Shown here: positions 15,985 through 25,832 of the stretch, piece by piece | Layout: each line of letters starts with the position of its first letter | Position numbering within the stretch: position 1 is the first letter of the stretch | Assembly: GCF_005938125.1 (NCBI RefSeq) | Contig: NZ_VCQN01000002.1 | Location: forward strand, 248,001 to 312,000 | Direction of reading: 5' to 3' | Source: Bacillus sp. BHET2 | Lineage (GTDB): Bacteria; Bacillota; Bacilli; Bacillales; Bacillaceae_B | Length of the DNA stretch: 64,000 nt | Notes under the pieces: model-generated | Told to the model about the DNA's origin: nothing | What the model saw: the letters and a program-made list of their open reading frames with translations, nothing else | Databases searched by the model: none | Translations under genes and position numbers: made by a program

Positions 15985-17017
15985 ATTCCCCCTCAGCCGC
16001 TTGGGCCTGCTCTTGTTTCTTCTTTTCCATTTCATCTAGCCGCATCACCACGTATTCGGTGTTTTTCAGAAGCCAGTAGTGCCTCTGTAGTTTCTTAATT
16101 GATTTCCGTTCATTCCTTTTGTCCTTTGGTGTATGAAAATATTTTTCAACGACAGCGATCACTGAACTCGGATATGCTAAATAACTCATGAACAGGAGCC
16201 GCTCTTCATTACGTACGGTGAAATGCTGAAAATATGTGGTGAGCCACTCGATGCATTCCTCATAATACTTGGGATAGGTCTTTAGCGTCCTCGATAAAAA
16301 TGGGAGAAGATCATGAAACGGCGAACCCATCCTTGAATTCTCGAAGTTATGGAAATAACCCAGGCCACGTTCATCGAATAAGAAATGCTCCGTTGATACC
16401 TTACCGTGAGTAATCACGGTTCGGACCTTTTCTAATTCCTTCGTTTCCTCGTACCATTCATCAAGCATCTTACGAGAAAATTTCAATGCTTGAGATGCAT
16501 CTTTATAATACATACAAAAATGCAATTGGAATGGTGACATATACGTTGTCTTTTCACAGGCTTCAACATATTCATCAAGAAACTCCTGCTCTTTATCCCA
16601 CCTTGATGTGAGCTGCTCGTAATGAGATTCCCTCTCCTCTTTGTCAATTTTCACTTCTTGTGAGGATAGAGAGTGAAGCCGTGCTAGTTCCCGAAACATT
16701 TTCTGATGCTTTTCAAAGCTGTCCTCCCTCTCCTGGTTTAAAAGCCAGGGCATCACATAGTACAACTCCCCTTCATTCCAAACCGCATATCGCCCATCGA
16801 GAGTCGGATAGATTGGAACAATCCGGTTATATCCCCATTGGAACAGTATTTGCACATTCCGTACAAAATCTACCCCGTTCTGGGCAGGAAGCTGCTTAAC
16901 TGCCAGTGTCCCCTTATTAGAGAAGACTTTAGAAAGTTTTCCGTAGCTTTCCACAAAATGAGGTTCGACACCATATGGTTGTAAGACAGGCTTTAATCCA
17001 TCAAGCGTGTGTACCAT
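15983..17017 (-). CDS. ysxE: Spore coat-associated kinase-like protein YsxE (CotS family)
   Basis: The 344-residue product matches the CotS/YsxE family: an aminoglycoside-phosphotransferase-like fold that often lacks full kinase activity. Landmarks are the N-lobe segment NKGTLAVKQLPA (Lys candidate), the catalytic-loop region TVITHGKVSTEHFLFDE (HGK..EHF in place of the kinase HGD), and the YFHNFENSRMGSPFHDL metal-loop region. ATG at 17017 follows GAAGGTGAG; a GTG nine bases earlier is an alternative. It follows spoVID, as in B. subtilis, where the pair belongs to the sporulation coat programme, but here a terminator and a mini-ORF lie between them. Confidence 0.9.
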   Translation of the reverse strand: MVHTLDGLKPVLQPYGVEPHFVESYGKLSKVFSNKGTLAVKQLPAQNGVDFVRNVQILFQWGYNRIVPIYPTLDGRYAVWNEGELYYVMPWLLNQEREDSFEKHQKMFRELARLHSLSSQEVKIDKEERESHYEQLTSRWDKEQEFLDEYVEACEKTTYMSPFQLHFCMYYKDASQALKFSRKMLDEWYEETKELEKVRTVITHGKVSTEHFLFDERGLGYFHNFENSRMGSPFHDLLPFLSRTLKTYPKYYEECIEWLTTYFQHFTVRNEERLLFMSYLAYPSSVIAVVEKYFHTPKDKRNERKSIKKLQRHYWLLKNTEYVVMRLDEMEKKKQEQAQAAEGE

Positions 17018-17035
17018 TCCTCTCACCTTCTAAGA

Positions 17036-17098
17036 TTACTTTTCTAAACGTACAGTCAAACACCAAGACGGGTTCTGTCGGGCCGTTACGTTCAACAT
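17036..17098 (-). CDS. Possible 20-codon leader ORF upstream of ysxE
   Basis: An ATG lies 5 bp after GAGAGGGG, a much better ribosome site than that of ysxE itself. The encoded peptide would be MLNVTARQNPSWCLTVRLEK, ending at TAA 18 bp before ysxE. It sits between a strong hairpin terminator and ysxE. It could be a translated small ORF, a translational coupler, or chance. There is no family evidence. Confidence 0.35.
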   Translation of the reverse strand: MLNVTARQNPSWCLTVRLEK

Positions 17099-17128
17099 GA
17101 TTCCCCTCTCTGTTTAACAGACCTTTCT

Positions 17129-17169
17129 AAAAAAAACGGACCAACTCCAATGATTATGGTGTCAGCCCC
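17129..17169 (-). terminator. Terminator between spoVID and ysxE
   Basis: On the transcript, GGGCTGACACCA pairs with TGGAGTTGGTCC (one mismatch plus wobble pairs), with a 7-nt loop, then GTTTTTTTT. It should reduce read-through from spoVID into ysxE. Confidence 0.75.
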
Positions 17170-17236
17170 ATCGTTTGTTCTATAGTACAATTGCACTCGT
17201 CTTTAATCCTCGGTTGGAGGACTATGCGATATTTCT

Positions 17237-18433
17237 TTATCCCTTGAATACAAATTCGTTGTTGGGAATATAAAGAACCTGCCCCACATACACATCCTGA
17301 TTGGCTTCGAGCTGATTCACCCTTAATAGTTGTGGAATGGTTAAATCATATTTTTCCGCAATATAATCCAGGGTCTCTCCTTCTTGAACGATGCAGACGC
17401 GCAATGTCGCACCTTTTTCCTCTTCTTTTCTCGCGAAAAAATCCGTTAATGAAATGGATTCATATTTCTTTTTCCCTTTTGTCTTTTTCTTTTCTTCCTG
17501 CTCTTCTCCGCTCTCTTCCATCTCGGCATCTACGGCAGACGATGATGAGGAAGACTCTTCTTCTTCCATCTCTTGCGGCTTGTATTTAGGTGTCGGAGTA
17601 TAGGCAGCCTTTGGTTCAGCGTGCTGCTCCTCAGAAGATTCACTTAACTCATGCTGAGGCAATTCAAATACATTTTCCTTCCGATAATCAACTTCTTCAA
17701 AGGAATGAGTCGGATGTGCATCATATTGAATTTGAACAGGAATTTCATCTTCCACTTCTGCTGGAGGTGTCTTTCCTTCCAGGCTGAATGGACGATACTC
17801 CTCATCCTCCACTTCCTCCTCTTGTGACACATCTACGTACGTGGGCATTTTCTCTTCATCATAGTTTTCATATTCGTACACTTCTTCTCTTTCTTCCTCC
17901 GTCTCCACTTCTTCTTCAACTTCAGCTACGGCATTGGATCTGAAAAGCGGTTCATATTCTTCCTCTCTGCTATAGTTAGCCTCAAGAGGAGTATGGGCCT
18001 GTTGCTCTCCATAAATCCCCGTAATCGTCAAATCGGCATTCAATTTCAAACAGGCATTTTCAGGCACATTATAATCGAAGGACTCAACGTATACATCGAT
18101 ATCACTTAAGTTGGCGATTCGATTTTTGGGAATCGTCACATCCACAGGGAAACGATGGACAAATTCATACTCCCCTTTTTCTCTTTTCTCCACTGTTTGA
18201 ACAAACTTTCCTCCCGCCTCAAACTCATTGTCTTCCGCTTCTCTTGGTGCAGTAGGTAGATATTCACCAGAAAGATCAAGGCTTCCTCTAATAAGTACGT
18301 ACTGCTCTTGTTCTTGAATCGTTATATGAGGATCTAAGGAGATAGATAGCAATTCTTCAACTTCCTGTCCTTTTTTAAACCAAATTGATTCTTCCAAAGA
18401 AAATCGTAAACACGATTGTTGTTCGTGTGACAA
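17237..18433 (-). CDS. spoVID: Spore coat morphogenetic protein SpoVID
   Basis: SpoVID directs coat encasement around the forespore. Residues 1-150 match its N-terminal SPOCS-like beta domain (SCLRFSLEESIWFKKGQEVEE). Residues 160-330 are acidic and low complexity. Residues 345-398 form a LysM domain (VQEGETLDYIAEKYDLTIPQ, then VYVGQVLYIPNN). The start is TTG, 7 bp after AAAGGAGG. At 398 residues it is much shorter than the 575-residue B. subtilis protein; the difference appears to be in the acidic middle region, which varies between species. It lies between hemL and ysxE as expected. Confidence 0.93.
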   Translation of the reverse strand: MSHEQQSCLRFSLEESIWFKKGQEVEELLSISLDPHITIQEQEQYVLIRGSLDLSGEYLPTAPREAEDNEFEAGGKFVQTVEKREKGEYEFVHRFPVDVTIPKNRIANLSDIDVYVESFDYNVPENACLKLNADLTITGIYGEQQAHTPLEANYSREEEYEPLFRSNAVAEVEEEVETEEEREEVYEYENYDEEKMPTYVDVSQEEEVEDEEYRPFSLEGKTPPAEVEDEIPVQIQYDAHPTHSFEEVDYRKENVFELPQHELSESSEEQHAEPKAAYTPTPKYKPQEMEEEESSSSSSAVDAEMEESGEEQEEKKKTKGKKKYESISLTDFFARKEEEKGATLRVCIVQEGETLDYIAEKYDLTIPQLLRVNQLEANQDVYVGQVLYIPNNEFVFKG

Positions 18434-18573
18434 AGAAATTCCTCCTTTCAGGTTCCAAACAAAGAAATAGTAAACAATACCATTATCACTTTATGAACCG
18501 AAAAGGAGGATTATGATTGATAACGAAAAGTTGTAGTAAGTTTAAGGAAGCATTGTTGAAAATTTCTGCCTAC

Positions 18574-18607
18574 ATAAAAAAATAACCGACCCCATAAAGG
18601 ATCGGCT
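18574..18607 (-). terminator. Terminator of the hem operon
   Basis: AGCCGATCC pairs with GGGTCGGTT (two wobbles), followed by ATTTTTTTA, just after hemL. Confidence 0.88.
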
Positions 18608-18614
18608 ACCTCAA

Positions 18615-19907
18615 TTACTTATTACTGATCTTCTCAAACGCTTTGTCAGCAGCTTGAAGAGTTTTCTCAATATCTTCAGCCGTATGGGCTGTCGATAGGA
18701 ATAAGCCTTCAAATTGGGAAGGTGGCAGGAATACACCTTCATTTGCCATCTCCCGGTAGTAATCAGCAAACATCTCTAAATCAGAAGACTTCGCACCTTC
18801 ATAGTTCGTTACTTCTTCATTCGTAAAGAAGATACCAACCATGGAGCCTGCCCGATTAATTCTATGAGGGATATTGTGCTTTTCTGCAGCTTTCTTTAAG
18901 CCCTCTTCCAACTGGTCTGCTTTCTGTGCAAACTCTTCATATGTTTCCGGTGTCAGTTGACTTAGGGTTTCATAACCAGCTGTCATGGCTAACGGATTTC
19001 CTGACAGGGTACCCGCTTGGTAAATCGGACCGCTTGGGGCGATTCTTTCCATGATTTCAGCTTTCCCACCATATGCACCTACAGGCAGGCCACCTCCAAT
19101 GACTTTCCCTAAACAAGTCAGATCAGGGGTTACGTTGTAATAGCCTTGAGCACATCCGTACCCAACACGGAAGCCAGTCATGACTTCATCAAAGATTAAC
19201 AGAGAGCCATGATTTTCCGTGATTTCACGAAGGCCTTCTAAGAAACCAGGCTGAGGTGGGACAACACCCATATTCCCTGCAACCGGCTCAACGATGATGG
19301 CAGCAATATCGTCACCAAATTGTTCAAAGGCGTAGCGGATGCTTTCTAAATCATTATATGGAACTGTAATCGTATTTTTGGCAACACCTTCTGGCACTCC
19401 AGGGCTGTCAGGTAATCCAAGTGTCGCAACACCTGATCCCGCTTTAATCAATAATGAGTCCCCATGACCGTGGTAACACCCTTCGAATTTCAGGATTTTA
19501 TTACGACCAGTATATCCTCGAGCAAGACGTAGGGCACTCATGGTCGCTTCCGTACCAGAAGAGACCATGCGCACCACTTCGATACTTGGAACTCTATCGA
19601 TCACAAGTTTAGCTAATTTATTTTCAATCTCAGTTGGAGCACCGAAGCTAGTGCCATTTTCTGCTACTTTTTTAATGGCTTCTACCACTCGGTCATTGCT
19701 GTGACCTAGAATTAGTGGTCCCCAAGAAAGCACATAGTCAATATATTCATTTCCATCAATATCGTAAATTTTCGATCCTTTTCCTCTTTCCATGAAAATC
19801 GGATCCATCTTTACGGATTTAAATGCACGTACCGGACTGTTCACTCCGCCAGGCATCAAGTTTACTGCTTCTTTAAACGCTTGCTTTGATTTCTCATATG
19901 AACGCAA
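18615..19907 (-). CDS. hemL: Glutamate-1-semialdehyde 2,1-aminomutase
   Basis: This PLP enzyme makes 5-aminolevulinate in the C5 haem pathway. It has 430 residues when started at TTG 19907, which lies 8 bp after AAAGGAGG; this matches the usual length. The open frame continues 18 codons further upstream without support. Landmarks are [40 protein letters not shown] and [14 protein letters not shown]. The active-site lysine lies in the [18 protein letters not shown] segment. It is the last gene of hemAXCDBL. Confidence 0.97.
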   Translation of the reverse strand: MRSYEKSKQAFKEAVNLMPGGVNSPVRAFKSVKMDPIFMERGKGSKIYDIDGNEYIDYVLSWGPLILGHSNDRVVEAIKKVAENGTSFGAPTEIENKLAKLVIDRVPSIEVVRMVSSGTEATMSALRLARGYTGRNKILKFEGCYHGHGDSLLIKAGSGVATLGLPDSPGVPEGVAKNTITVPYNDLESIRYAFEQFGDDIAAIIVEPVAGNMGVVPPQPGFLEGLREITENHGSLLIFDEVMTGFRVGYGCAQGYYNVTPDLTCLGKVIGGGLPVGAYGGKAEIMERIAPSGPIYQAGTLSGNPLAMTAGYETLSQLTPETYEEFAQKADQLEEGLKKAAEKHNIPHRINRAGSMVGIFFTNEEVTNYEGAKSSDLEMFADYYREMANEGVFLPPSQFEGLFLSTAHTAEDIEKTLQAADKAFEKISNK

Positions 19908-19961
19908 TAGGGTTTCCTCCTTTAATGATCTTTCGTCATCCTTATAGGAACTTTCCACCAA

Positions 19962-20936
19962 TCAGGATAAACAATTGGCTACATCTTTAGCGAAATACGT
20001 AATGATCAAATCTGCTCCTGCACGCTTCATGCTTGTCAGCTTCTCCATTACGATTTCCTGTTCGTTCACCCAGCCGTTTTGTGCCGCAGCCTTCACCATG
20101 CTGTACTCCCCACTTACATTATAAGCAACAACAGGTGCGTTAAAACGGTCTTTTACTTCTCTCATAATATCTAAGTAAGATAAGGCAGGCTTCACAATTA
20201 GGAAGTCTGCTCCCTCTTCTATATCAGACTGCGCTTCTCTCAATGCTTCTAAACGATTTGCAGGGTCCATTTGATAGGTTCTCCGGTCTCCGAATTGAGG
20301 AGTAGAATGAACAGCATCACGGAAAGGACCGTAAAAGCTTGAAGAATATTTAACGGCGTAGGACATGATCGGCACATCCTGGTAGCCGGCTTCGTCCAGA
20401 CCTTGGCGTATCGCTGCCACGAATCCATCCATCATATTCGAAGGAGCAATAATGTCAGCACCTGCTTCAGCCTGGCTGACTGCTGTTTGAGCCAACAGAT
20501 CAAGAGTCTGGTCATTCAGTATTTTTCCATCTTTGACAATTCCACAATGCCCGTGACTTGTATACTGACATAGGCAAGTATCCGCGATGACAACCAGTTC
20601 AGGATACTGCTCCTTCACGAATCGTGTTGCTTCCTGGACGATTCCATGATCATGATATGCTTGTTTCCCTAATTCATCTTTTTCAGCGGGAACACCGAAA
20701 AGGATTATGGATTTGATTCCTAAGGAAACCACTTCATCCATTTCAGCTTTCAAATTATCCAGCGAAATATGGTAAACCCCCGGCATGGACGGAACAACAT
20801 TCTTAATATTTTCCCCTTCCACAACAAACAACGGGTAAATTAAATCTTCTTTTCGAAGATGAGTTTCTCTTACTAACGCACGCATTGTTTCCGATTGACG
20901 CAAGCGGCGGTGACGGTTAAATTGCAGGTCTTTCAT
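19962..20936 (-). CDS. hemB: Porphobilinogen synthase (ALA dehydratase)
   Basis: The enzyme joins two 5-aminolevulinate molecules into porphobilinogen. It has 324 residues, the normal length. The zinc-binding cysteine cluster is present ([14 protein letters not shown]). The two active-site lysines are in [17 protein letters not shown] and [12 protein letters not shown]. An ATG follows AGGAGG. It lies between hemD and hemL. Confidence 0.97.
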   Translation of the reverse strand: MKDLQFNRHRRLRQSETMRALVRETHLRKEDLIYPLFVVEGENIKNVVPSMPGVYHISLDNLKAEMDEVVSLGIKSIILFGVPAEKDELGKQAYHDHGIVQEATRFVKEQYPELVVIADTCLCQYTSHGHCGIVKDGKILNDQTLDLLAQTAVSQAEAGADIIAPSNMMDGFVAAIRQGLDEAGYQDVPIMSYAVKYSSSFYGPFRDAVHSTPQFGDRRTYQMDPANRLEALREAQSDIEEGADFLIVKPALSYLDIMREVKDRFNAPVVAYNVSGEYSMVKAAAQNGWVNEQEIVMEKLTSMKRAGADLIITYFAKDVANCLS

Positions 20937-20962
20937 ATTAAAAACCTCCTATTATTTTAGAA

Positions 20963-21745
20963 CTAGTGAGAAGAGATGAAGTCTATCATCTCATTCACCA
21001 TTGCACTTACAGTATAAATGGTTGGACAGACTTTTACATGTAATCCGTACTGTTCAGCAGTATTTTTCGTAATCGGACCTATACACGCGATGGGAATGTC
21101 CCGGATATGATCATGCAGTGAATATTCCTCGATGACCTTCATAAAATGATGGACTGTCGATGAACTGGTGAAGGTGATGATATCCACTTGTTCCTTCTCG
21201 ATAATATTCTTTAACTGCTCTATGCTCTCCTTGGGAAGGAGCGTTTCATAAACAATCCACTCCTGACAGTCTAATCCAGCCGAAGCTAATTCCATCGCTA
21301 CCACATTCCTAGCCAAGTTCCCTTTTGGAATCAAGACATTACCAGAAGGTTTTACTTTTGAAATAAACTCTTCGACAAAGTCATCGCCCGTGAAATTCTC
21401 TGGAACAAAGGAAACCTCGAGCCCGTACTTAATACAGCACTGCTCTGTTTTACTACCCACGGCAGCAAACTTTCCAGTAAATGAGGTCACCGGAATCTCA
21501 AGTTTCTTCAATGCTTGCAAGAAGAACTTCACTCCATTTTTACTGGTGAAAATAATCCATTCGTACGTATGTATGGCGTTGCGAGGAGTGCTCTCCCACG
21601 CATCTTTATGAGGTTGAAAATGAAGGAGCGGCACCAGAATGGGAACCCCTCCCTCGTTTTCAATAAGGGTTCCCGTCTCACTGGATCCTTCGTTGCCACG
21701 AGTAATCAAAACCTTTACTTGCGCTAAAGGCCCCTTACCCTTCAT
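20963..21745 (-). CDS. hemD: Uroporphyrinogen-III synthase
   Basis: The enzyme closes hydroxymethylbilane into uroporphyrinogen III. It has 260 residues with the two-domain HEM4 pattern: VLITRGNEGSSETGTLIENEG, IIFTSKNGVKFFLQAL, and in the second half DIITFTSSSTVHHFM and IACIGPITKNTAEQYGL. Its ATG overlaps the hemC stop codon (TAATG), so translation is probably coupled. Low sequence conservation is usual for this family. Confidence 0.94.
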   Translation of the reverse strand: MKGKGPLAQVKVLITRGNEGSSETGTLIENEGGVPILVPLLHFQPHKDAWESTPRNAIHTYEWIIFTSKNGVKFFLQALKKLEIPVTSFTGKFAAVGSKTEQCCIKYGLEVSFVPENFTGDDFVEEFISKVKPSGNVLIPKGNLARNVVAMELASAGLDCQEWIVYETLLPKESIEQLKNIIEKEQVDIITFTSSSTVHHFMKVIEEYSLHDHIRDIPIACIGPITKNTAEQYGLHVKVCPTIYTVSAMVNEMIDFISSH

Positions 21746-22677
21746 TATTGATCAAGCTCCTCTTTCACCTGATCGATCAAGGCTTTCGCACCTTGTTTTG
21801 TTAAACTTTCGGCCACTTCTTCCCCAACTTGTTTCGGATCCTGACCTACCATATATTCTTTATAAATGGTTTTCCCATCAGGAGAAGCGACAAGTCCGGT
21901 CAAGGCAATGTCTCCATTGTCCTTAAGCTCGGCAAATCCGGCGATCGGCACTTGACAGCCACCTTCCATTTTATGCAAGTACGCTCTTTCAGCAGTAACT
22001 GTAGCAGTCGTTTCTTCACATGCGAATTTCTCAAGGAGTTCAAGAAGTTGAGAATCACCATCTCTGCACTCAATCGATAATGCCCCTTGGCCAACTGCAG
22101 GTAAGCACAGATCCGGATCAAGAAATTCAGTTACAACATCTGATGTCCATCCCATTCGTGATAATCCAGCTGCTGCGAGGATGATGGCATCGTAATCCTC
22201 ATTCTGAAGCTTAGAGAGGCGTGTATCGATATTGCCACGGATCCATTTGATTTCAAGATCTGGACGGACAGACAGGATTTGAGCCCCTCTGCGCAAACTA
22301 CTCGTTCCCACAATCGCCCCACCAGCTAAATCCTTAAGAGCCACATGGTTTTTACTAATGAACGCGTCTCGGTGATCCTCACGCTCAGGTATACAGCCGA
22401 TCGTCAGTCCATCAGGTAAAACTGCTGGCATGTCTTTCATACTGTGAACCGCCATATCGATTTCTTTATTCAGCATCGCTTGTTCGATTTCTTTCACGAA
22501 CAAGCCTTTACCTCCCACTTTTGACAAAGTGACATCAAGAATTTGATCCCCTTTTGTGACAATCTCTTTCACTTCGAACTCGTAAGAGGGATCCAGCGCT
22601 TTCAACTGATCAATCACCCAATTGGTTTGTGTAAGAGCTAACTTGCTTCGTCTTGATCCAACAATAATTTTTCTCAT
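21745..22677 (-). CDS. hemC: Hydroxymethylbilane synthase (porphobilinogen deaminase)
   Basis: The enzyme polymerises four porphobilinogens. It has 310 residues. The N-terminal [15 protein letters not shown], the [15 protein letters not shown] loop, and the dipyrromethane-cofactor cysteine ([15 protein letters not shown]) are all present. It lies between hemX and hemD. Confidence 0.97.
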   Translation of the reverse strand: MRKIIVGSRRSKLALTQTNWVIDQLKALDPSYEFEVKEIVTKGDQILDVTLSKVGGKGLFVKEIEQAMLNKEIDMAVHSMKDMPAVLPDGLTIGCIPEREDHRDAFISKNHVALKDLAGGAIVGTSSLRRGAQILSVRPDLEIKWIRGNIDTRLSKLQNEDYDAIILAAAGLSRMGWTSDVVTEFLDPDLCLPAVGQGALSIECRDGDSQLLELLEKFACEETTATVTAERAYLHKMEGGCQVPIAGFAELKDNGDIALTGLVASPDGKTIYKEYMVGQDPKQVGEEVAESLTKQGAKALIDQVKEELDQ

Positions 22678-22694
22678 AATGACCTCCTGAAAAC

Positions 22695-23528
22695 TTATGA
22701 ATACCAGAAATGAAATGAAGACAACCGACTACCTAAGAAGAAGTTAATTAATATAATCAAGAAGGCTGCAACATTAAGAAACGCTAAAGATTTTCCAAAT
22801 ACATTCTTTTTAATGCGAAGGTATAAGTAACTGCTATATAAAATCAATAGAATGAATGATCCTATTATTTTCGGATCATACCACAGAAATTCCGGTAGCT
22901 TGATATATGCCCACTGCAACCCAAGTATCAGGCTCAAGAGGAGCATGGCTACACCAATCGAGTTCGAGATATAGGATATCTTCTCAAGCTTCGACAAATC
23001 ACTGATCCTCCATAACCTTTGCCCCCATCTTTTCTCCTTTAGCAATTTAAATTGCAGAAGATATAGTAGGGAAAATACAAAGGATAGTGAGAATGCTCCA
23101 TAGGACAGGATAGCCATCGTGATATGAATCAATAATAATTCTGATATCACTTGTTCTGCCATCGCCTGTGACTCCACCTGTACAGGTGCGAATGTATGTA
23201 TCGCCATGATGATGAATCCAAGTACATTCGTGAAGAATACAGTGAAATCCACTCTCAACAACCGGTTGATGACGAGGGACAGGGTGATGAGGACCCACGC
23301 ATAAAAATAAAGTCCCTCAAAGATGGTGAGGACCGGGAACCTGCCTGTATTCATCATGTATAGAAATAAAAAGATTGTTTGAAGGACCCAAACAATCGCA
23401 AGTAACCAGAAGGCAAACAGGTTCGCCTTCCGGTTTTTGTTTAAGAAATCTATAAAATAAAAGAGAATACTAATAGCATACAGAACAATCATAAGTTCGT
23501 GCAGCCTAGTCATCGTTTGTTCAAACAT
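22695..23528 (-). CDS. hemX: HemX, membrane protein controlling HemA level
   Basis: The product has about 277 residues and eight predicted membrane helices, resembling the CcsA/CcmC cytochrome assembly fold. In B. subtilis HemX lowers the amount of glutamyl-tRNA reductase HemA. Start is taken as ATG 23528 after GTGAGG; GTG 23543 is also open. Histidines in the family positions are visible (AIHTFAPV and [18 protein letters not shown]). It directly follows hemA. Confidence 0.92.
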   Translation of the reverse strand: MFEQTMTRLHELMIVLYAISILFYFIDFLNKNRKANLFAFWLLAIVWVLQTIFLFLYMMNTGRFPVLTIFEGLYFYAWVLITLSLVINRLLRVDFTVFFTNVLGFIIMAIHTFAPVQVESQAMAEQVISELLLIHITMAILSYGAFSLSFVFSLLYLLQFKLLKEKRWGQRLWRISDLSKLEKISYISNSIGVAMLLLSLILGLQWAYIKLPEFLWYDPKIIGSFILLILYSSYLYLRIKKNVFGKSLAFLNVAAFLIILINFFLGSRLSSFHFWYS

Positions 23529-23543
23529 CGACAATAACCTCAC

Positions 23544-24896
23544 TTATGCTTGAAAAGAGGGTTGTGGTGCAAGCTTAAGATCGCTCTCAATCTTTTCGTT
23601 GGCTGCTTTCACTTGTTTTTGCTCTAGCACTTGTTGTTCAATGTTAAAAATATTGATAAATAAGTCCAATTTATCGTTAGAGTCTGGAAGCCCTGCAAAT
23701 TCCTTCGCTTGAAGAATCGGATCTTTTAATAGTTGATTAATGATGCTCTTCGTGTGCTTATTTAATACTTTGCGTTCCCGATCCGTCAGGTCAGGCATTT
23801 TCCGTTCGATGCTTTCCATTGTATCTGCTTGGATCGACAATGCTTTTTGTCTGAGAGCTGAAATGACCGGAACCACTCCCAGCATATTCAACCACTCTTT
23901 AAAGGAGACAATTGCGGCTTCAATCATGATTTCGATTTGCTCAGCTGCTTTTTTACGCTCAGCCAGGTTCGCCTGCACAATGCCTTCTAAATCGTCGATA
24001 TCATAAAGGAAAACACTTTCCAATTGTCCGATGGCTGGATCTAAATCCCTTGGTACAGCAATATCCACCATAAATAATGGGCGACCTTTTCTCATGCTTT
24101 CCACATGGGACATCATTTCTTTCGTAATGACAAAATCCTTTGCACCTGTAGAGCTGATCATAATATCCGCTTCAACAAGGGCACACTGGAGCTCCTGCAT
24201 TGTTTTAGCATCGCCACTGAAACGCTCAGCGAGAGATTGGGCCTTTTCATACGTACGATTAATGACGGTCACCTTAGTAGCACCACTGCCATGGAGATTT
24301 TGAATGGCAAGTTCCCCCATTTTACCGGCCCCGAGAATTAAAACATGCTTGTTCTCTAAGCTACCAAATACTTTTTTAGCAAGTTCAACGGCAGCATAGC
24401 TGACAGACACAGCGTTAGAACCAATATCTGTATCAGAGTGCCCTTTTTTCGCTACTGTCACAGCTTGCTTGAACAGATGATTAAATACGGTTCCGGTCGC
24501 CCCTGACTCCTGAGCACTGAGGAAGCTTGAACGAATTTGACCAAGGATCTGGGTTTCTCCCAAGACCATTGAGTTCAGTCCGCAGGCAACCTTAAAAAGG
24601 TGTTCGACTGCTCCTTCTTGTTCATAAATGAAAAGATAAGGCGTGAACTCCTCTTTATCTATATCAAACCATTGAGATAAGAAATCTTTAATATAATAAC
24701 GACCTGTATGAAGCTGATCTACAACCGCATAAACTTCCGTTCGGTTACATGTAGAAACGATCACATTTTCAAGTATGCTTTTCTTTTCCTTTAGGGTCTT
24801 CATCGCTAAAGGAAGATCCGTTTCATTGAAAGATAAACGTTCGCGAATCTCTACAGGGGCCGTTTTGTAATTTAAACCAACGACTATTGTATACAT
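23544..24896 (-). CDS. hemA: Glutamyl-tRNA reductase
   Basis: The first enzyme of C5 haem synthesis reduces Glu-tRNA to glutamate-1-semialdehyde. Start is ATG 24896, giving 450 residues beginning [19 protein letters not shown]; the open frame extends further but without homology. The catalytic cysteine is in [14 protein letters not shown]. The NADPH-binding glycine loop is [14 protein letters not shown]. The C-terminal dimerisation helix is present. It is the first gene of the hem operon, with a candidate PerR site over its promoter. Confidence 0.96.
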   Translation of the reverse strand: MYTIVVGLNYKTAPVEIRERLSFNETDLPLAMKTLKEKKSILENVIVSTCNRTEVYAVVDQLHTGRYYIKDFLSQWFDIDKEEFTPYLFIYEQEGAVEHLFKVACGLNSMVLGETQILGQIRSSFLSAQESGATGTVFNHLFKQAVTVAKKGHSDTDIGSNAVSVSYAAVELAKKVFGSLENKHVLILGAGKMGELAIQNLHGSGATKVTVINRTYEKAQSLAERFSGDAKTMQELQCALVEADIMISSTGAKDFVITKEMMSHVESMRKGRPLFMVDIAVPRDLDPAIGQLESVFLYDIDDLEGIVQANLAERKKAAEQIEIMIEAAIVSFKEWLNMLGVVPVISALRQKALSIQADTMESIERKMPDLTDRERKVLNKHTKSIINQLLKDPILQAKEFAGLPDSNDKLDLFINIFNIEQQVLEQKQVKAANEKIESDLKLAPQPSFQA

Positions 24897-24925
24897 GCTA
24901 TGCACTACACCCCCAAGTAAAATCA

Positions 24926-24942
24926 TTACTATTATTATAACA
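24926..24942 (-). promoter_or_regulatory. hemA promoter with candidate PerR box
   Basis: On the minus strand an extended -10 (TGTTATAAT) lies at 24934-24942. Overlapping it, TTATAATAATAGTAA at 24926-24940 matches the Per box TTATAATnATTATAA in all but two positions. The hemAXCDBL operon of B. subtilis is a known PerR target, so peroxide-responsive control is likely here too. Confidence 0.6.
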
Positions 24943-25131
24943 TGTCCAAATAAGAGCCTGACCCCAGAAATGTGAACAGAAATTGAACCCTGGTTATGGT
25001 ACATTTATAGGGTAACAACCAATCCTTCTTCTGGGACTTGCTAAACATTCATTTTATCCTATAGATTTAAGAAAGAGCAGAAAAAGCATGAAAGCATTTT
25101 CAATTCTTAAGAAATCTTCTATATTTCGACA

Positions 25132-25151
25132 TACCCTACTAATGTAGGGTA
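25132..25151. repeat. Perfect inverted repeat TACCCTAC-TAAT-GTAGGGTA
   Basis: An 8-bp perfect inverted repeat with a 4-nt loop lies in the otherwise empty ~400-bp space between hemA and the next gene. It could be an operator or small hairpin; no regulator was recognised. Confidence 0.45.
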
Positions 25152-25197
25152 CCAAAACAAGCTTAAACAATCAAGTAATGGAAAGGTTTCACGCTAT

Positions 25198-25227
25198 TTG
25201 TCGGATCTTACGGGTTAAATTTATTAT
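25198..25227 (+). promoter_or_regulatory. Possible sigma-A promoter for the small membrane protein gene
   Basis: TTGTCG and TATTAT are separated by 18 bp, about 65 bp before the AAGGAGG-ATG start. Confidence 0.4.
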
Positions 25228-25293
25228 TATGTGTTATTTTCCCATAAAAACAGGATTTATAACCCACATTTAAAAAGATTAAGGAGGAAGACC

Positions 25294-25779
25294 ATGAAAC
25301 AGCAAAGAATATTCCCAGGAATCATCTTAATCGGCTTCGGAGCTTATTTTTACTTACAACAAGCAAATATCGTATTATTTCAGGAGTTCTTTACGTGGCC
25401 AACTTTACTCATCATTGTTGGGCTCGCATTTCTTGGTCAGGGGTATGGTGGGAGAGATTATGAAGCCATTCTTCCAGGTACAATTCTCGTTGGTTTCGGC
25501 CTCCATTTTCACGTTGTAAATAAACTTGCTATCTGGCCGGACCATATGGGGACTTTCATCCTTATCATTGCGTTGGGCTTTCTGCTCAAATACCAAAAAA
25601 CGAGGGCGGGATTATTTCAAGGTCTACTCTTTTTATCCTTATCTATCATTCTCCTTTTCTATGATAAGGTTGTGAGATGGTTTGGATTAATTGAAGGCAG
25701 TGTTGGCACAGCTTGGGAATTCTGGCCGATCGTTATTATCGGAATTGGCGTCTATTTATTATTTATTAGAAAAAAATGA
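25294..25779 (+). CDS. Membrane protein with LiaI/LiaF-like transmembrane segments
   Basis: The 161-residue product starts at ATG after a perfect AAGGAGG. Four short hydrophobic repeats each follow the pattern G-I-x-L-I-G-F-G (FPGIILIGFGAYFYLQQ, LPGTILVGFGLHFHV, FWPIVIIGIGVYLLF), typical of the LiaI-LiaF-like transmembrane region found in cell-envelope stress proteins. It has no soluble domain. It is a monocistronic gene opposite hemA and the ABC transporter. Function is not known; a membrane-stress accessory role is only suggested by family resemblance. Confidence 0.75.
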   Translation: MKQQRIFPGIILIGFGAYFYLQQANIVLFQEFFTWPTLLIIVGLAFLGQGYGGRDYEAILPGTILVGFGLHFHVVNKLAIWPDHMGTFILIIALGFLLKYQKTRAGLFQGLLFLSLSIILLFYDKVVRWFGLIEGSVGTAWEFWPIVIIGIGVYLLFIRKK

Positions 25780-25794
25780 TGACTACATAATGAA

Positions 25795-25822
25795 AAAAGC
25801 CCGGGAAATCTCCCGGGCTTTT
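25795..25822. terminator. Bidirectional terminator
   Basis: A 12-bp perfect stem (AAAAGCCCGGGA with TCCCGGGCTTTT) with a 4-nt loop lies between the converging membrane-protein and ABC ATPase genes. Confidence 0.93.
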
Positions 25823-25832
25823 ATACGCTCTA

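Noticed and set aside
17332-17787. Several plus-strand frames opposite spoVID
   Set aside because: They come from the biased codon use of the acidic, low-complexity spoVID middle region and have no ribosome sites.
18482-18526. Plus-strand AAGGAGG followed by ATG near 18513
   Set aside because: The frame ends after seven codons and nothing gene-like follows.
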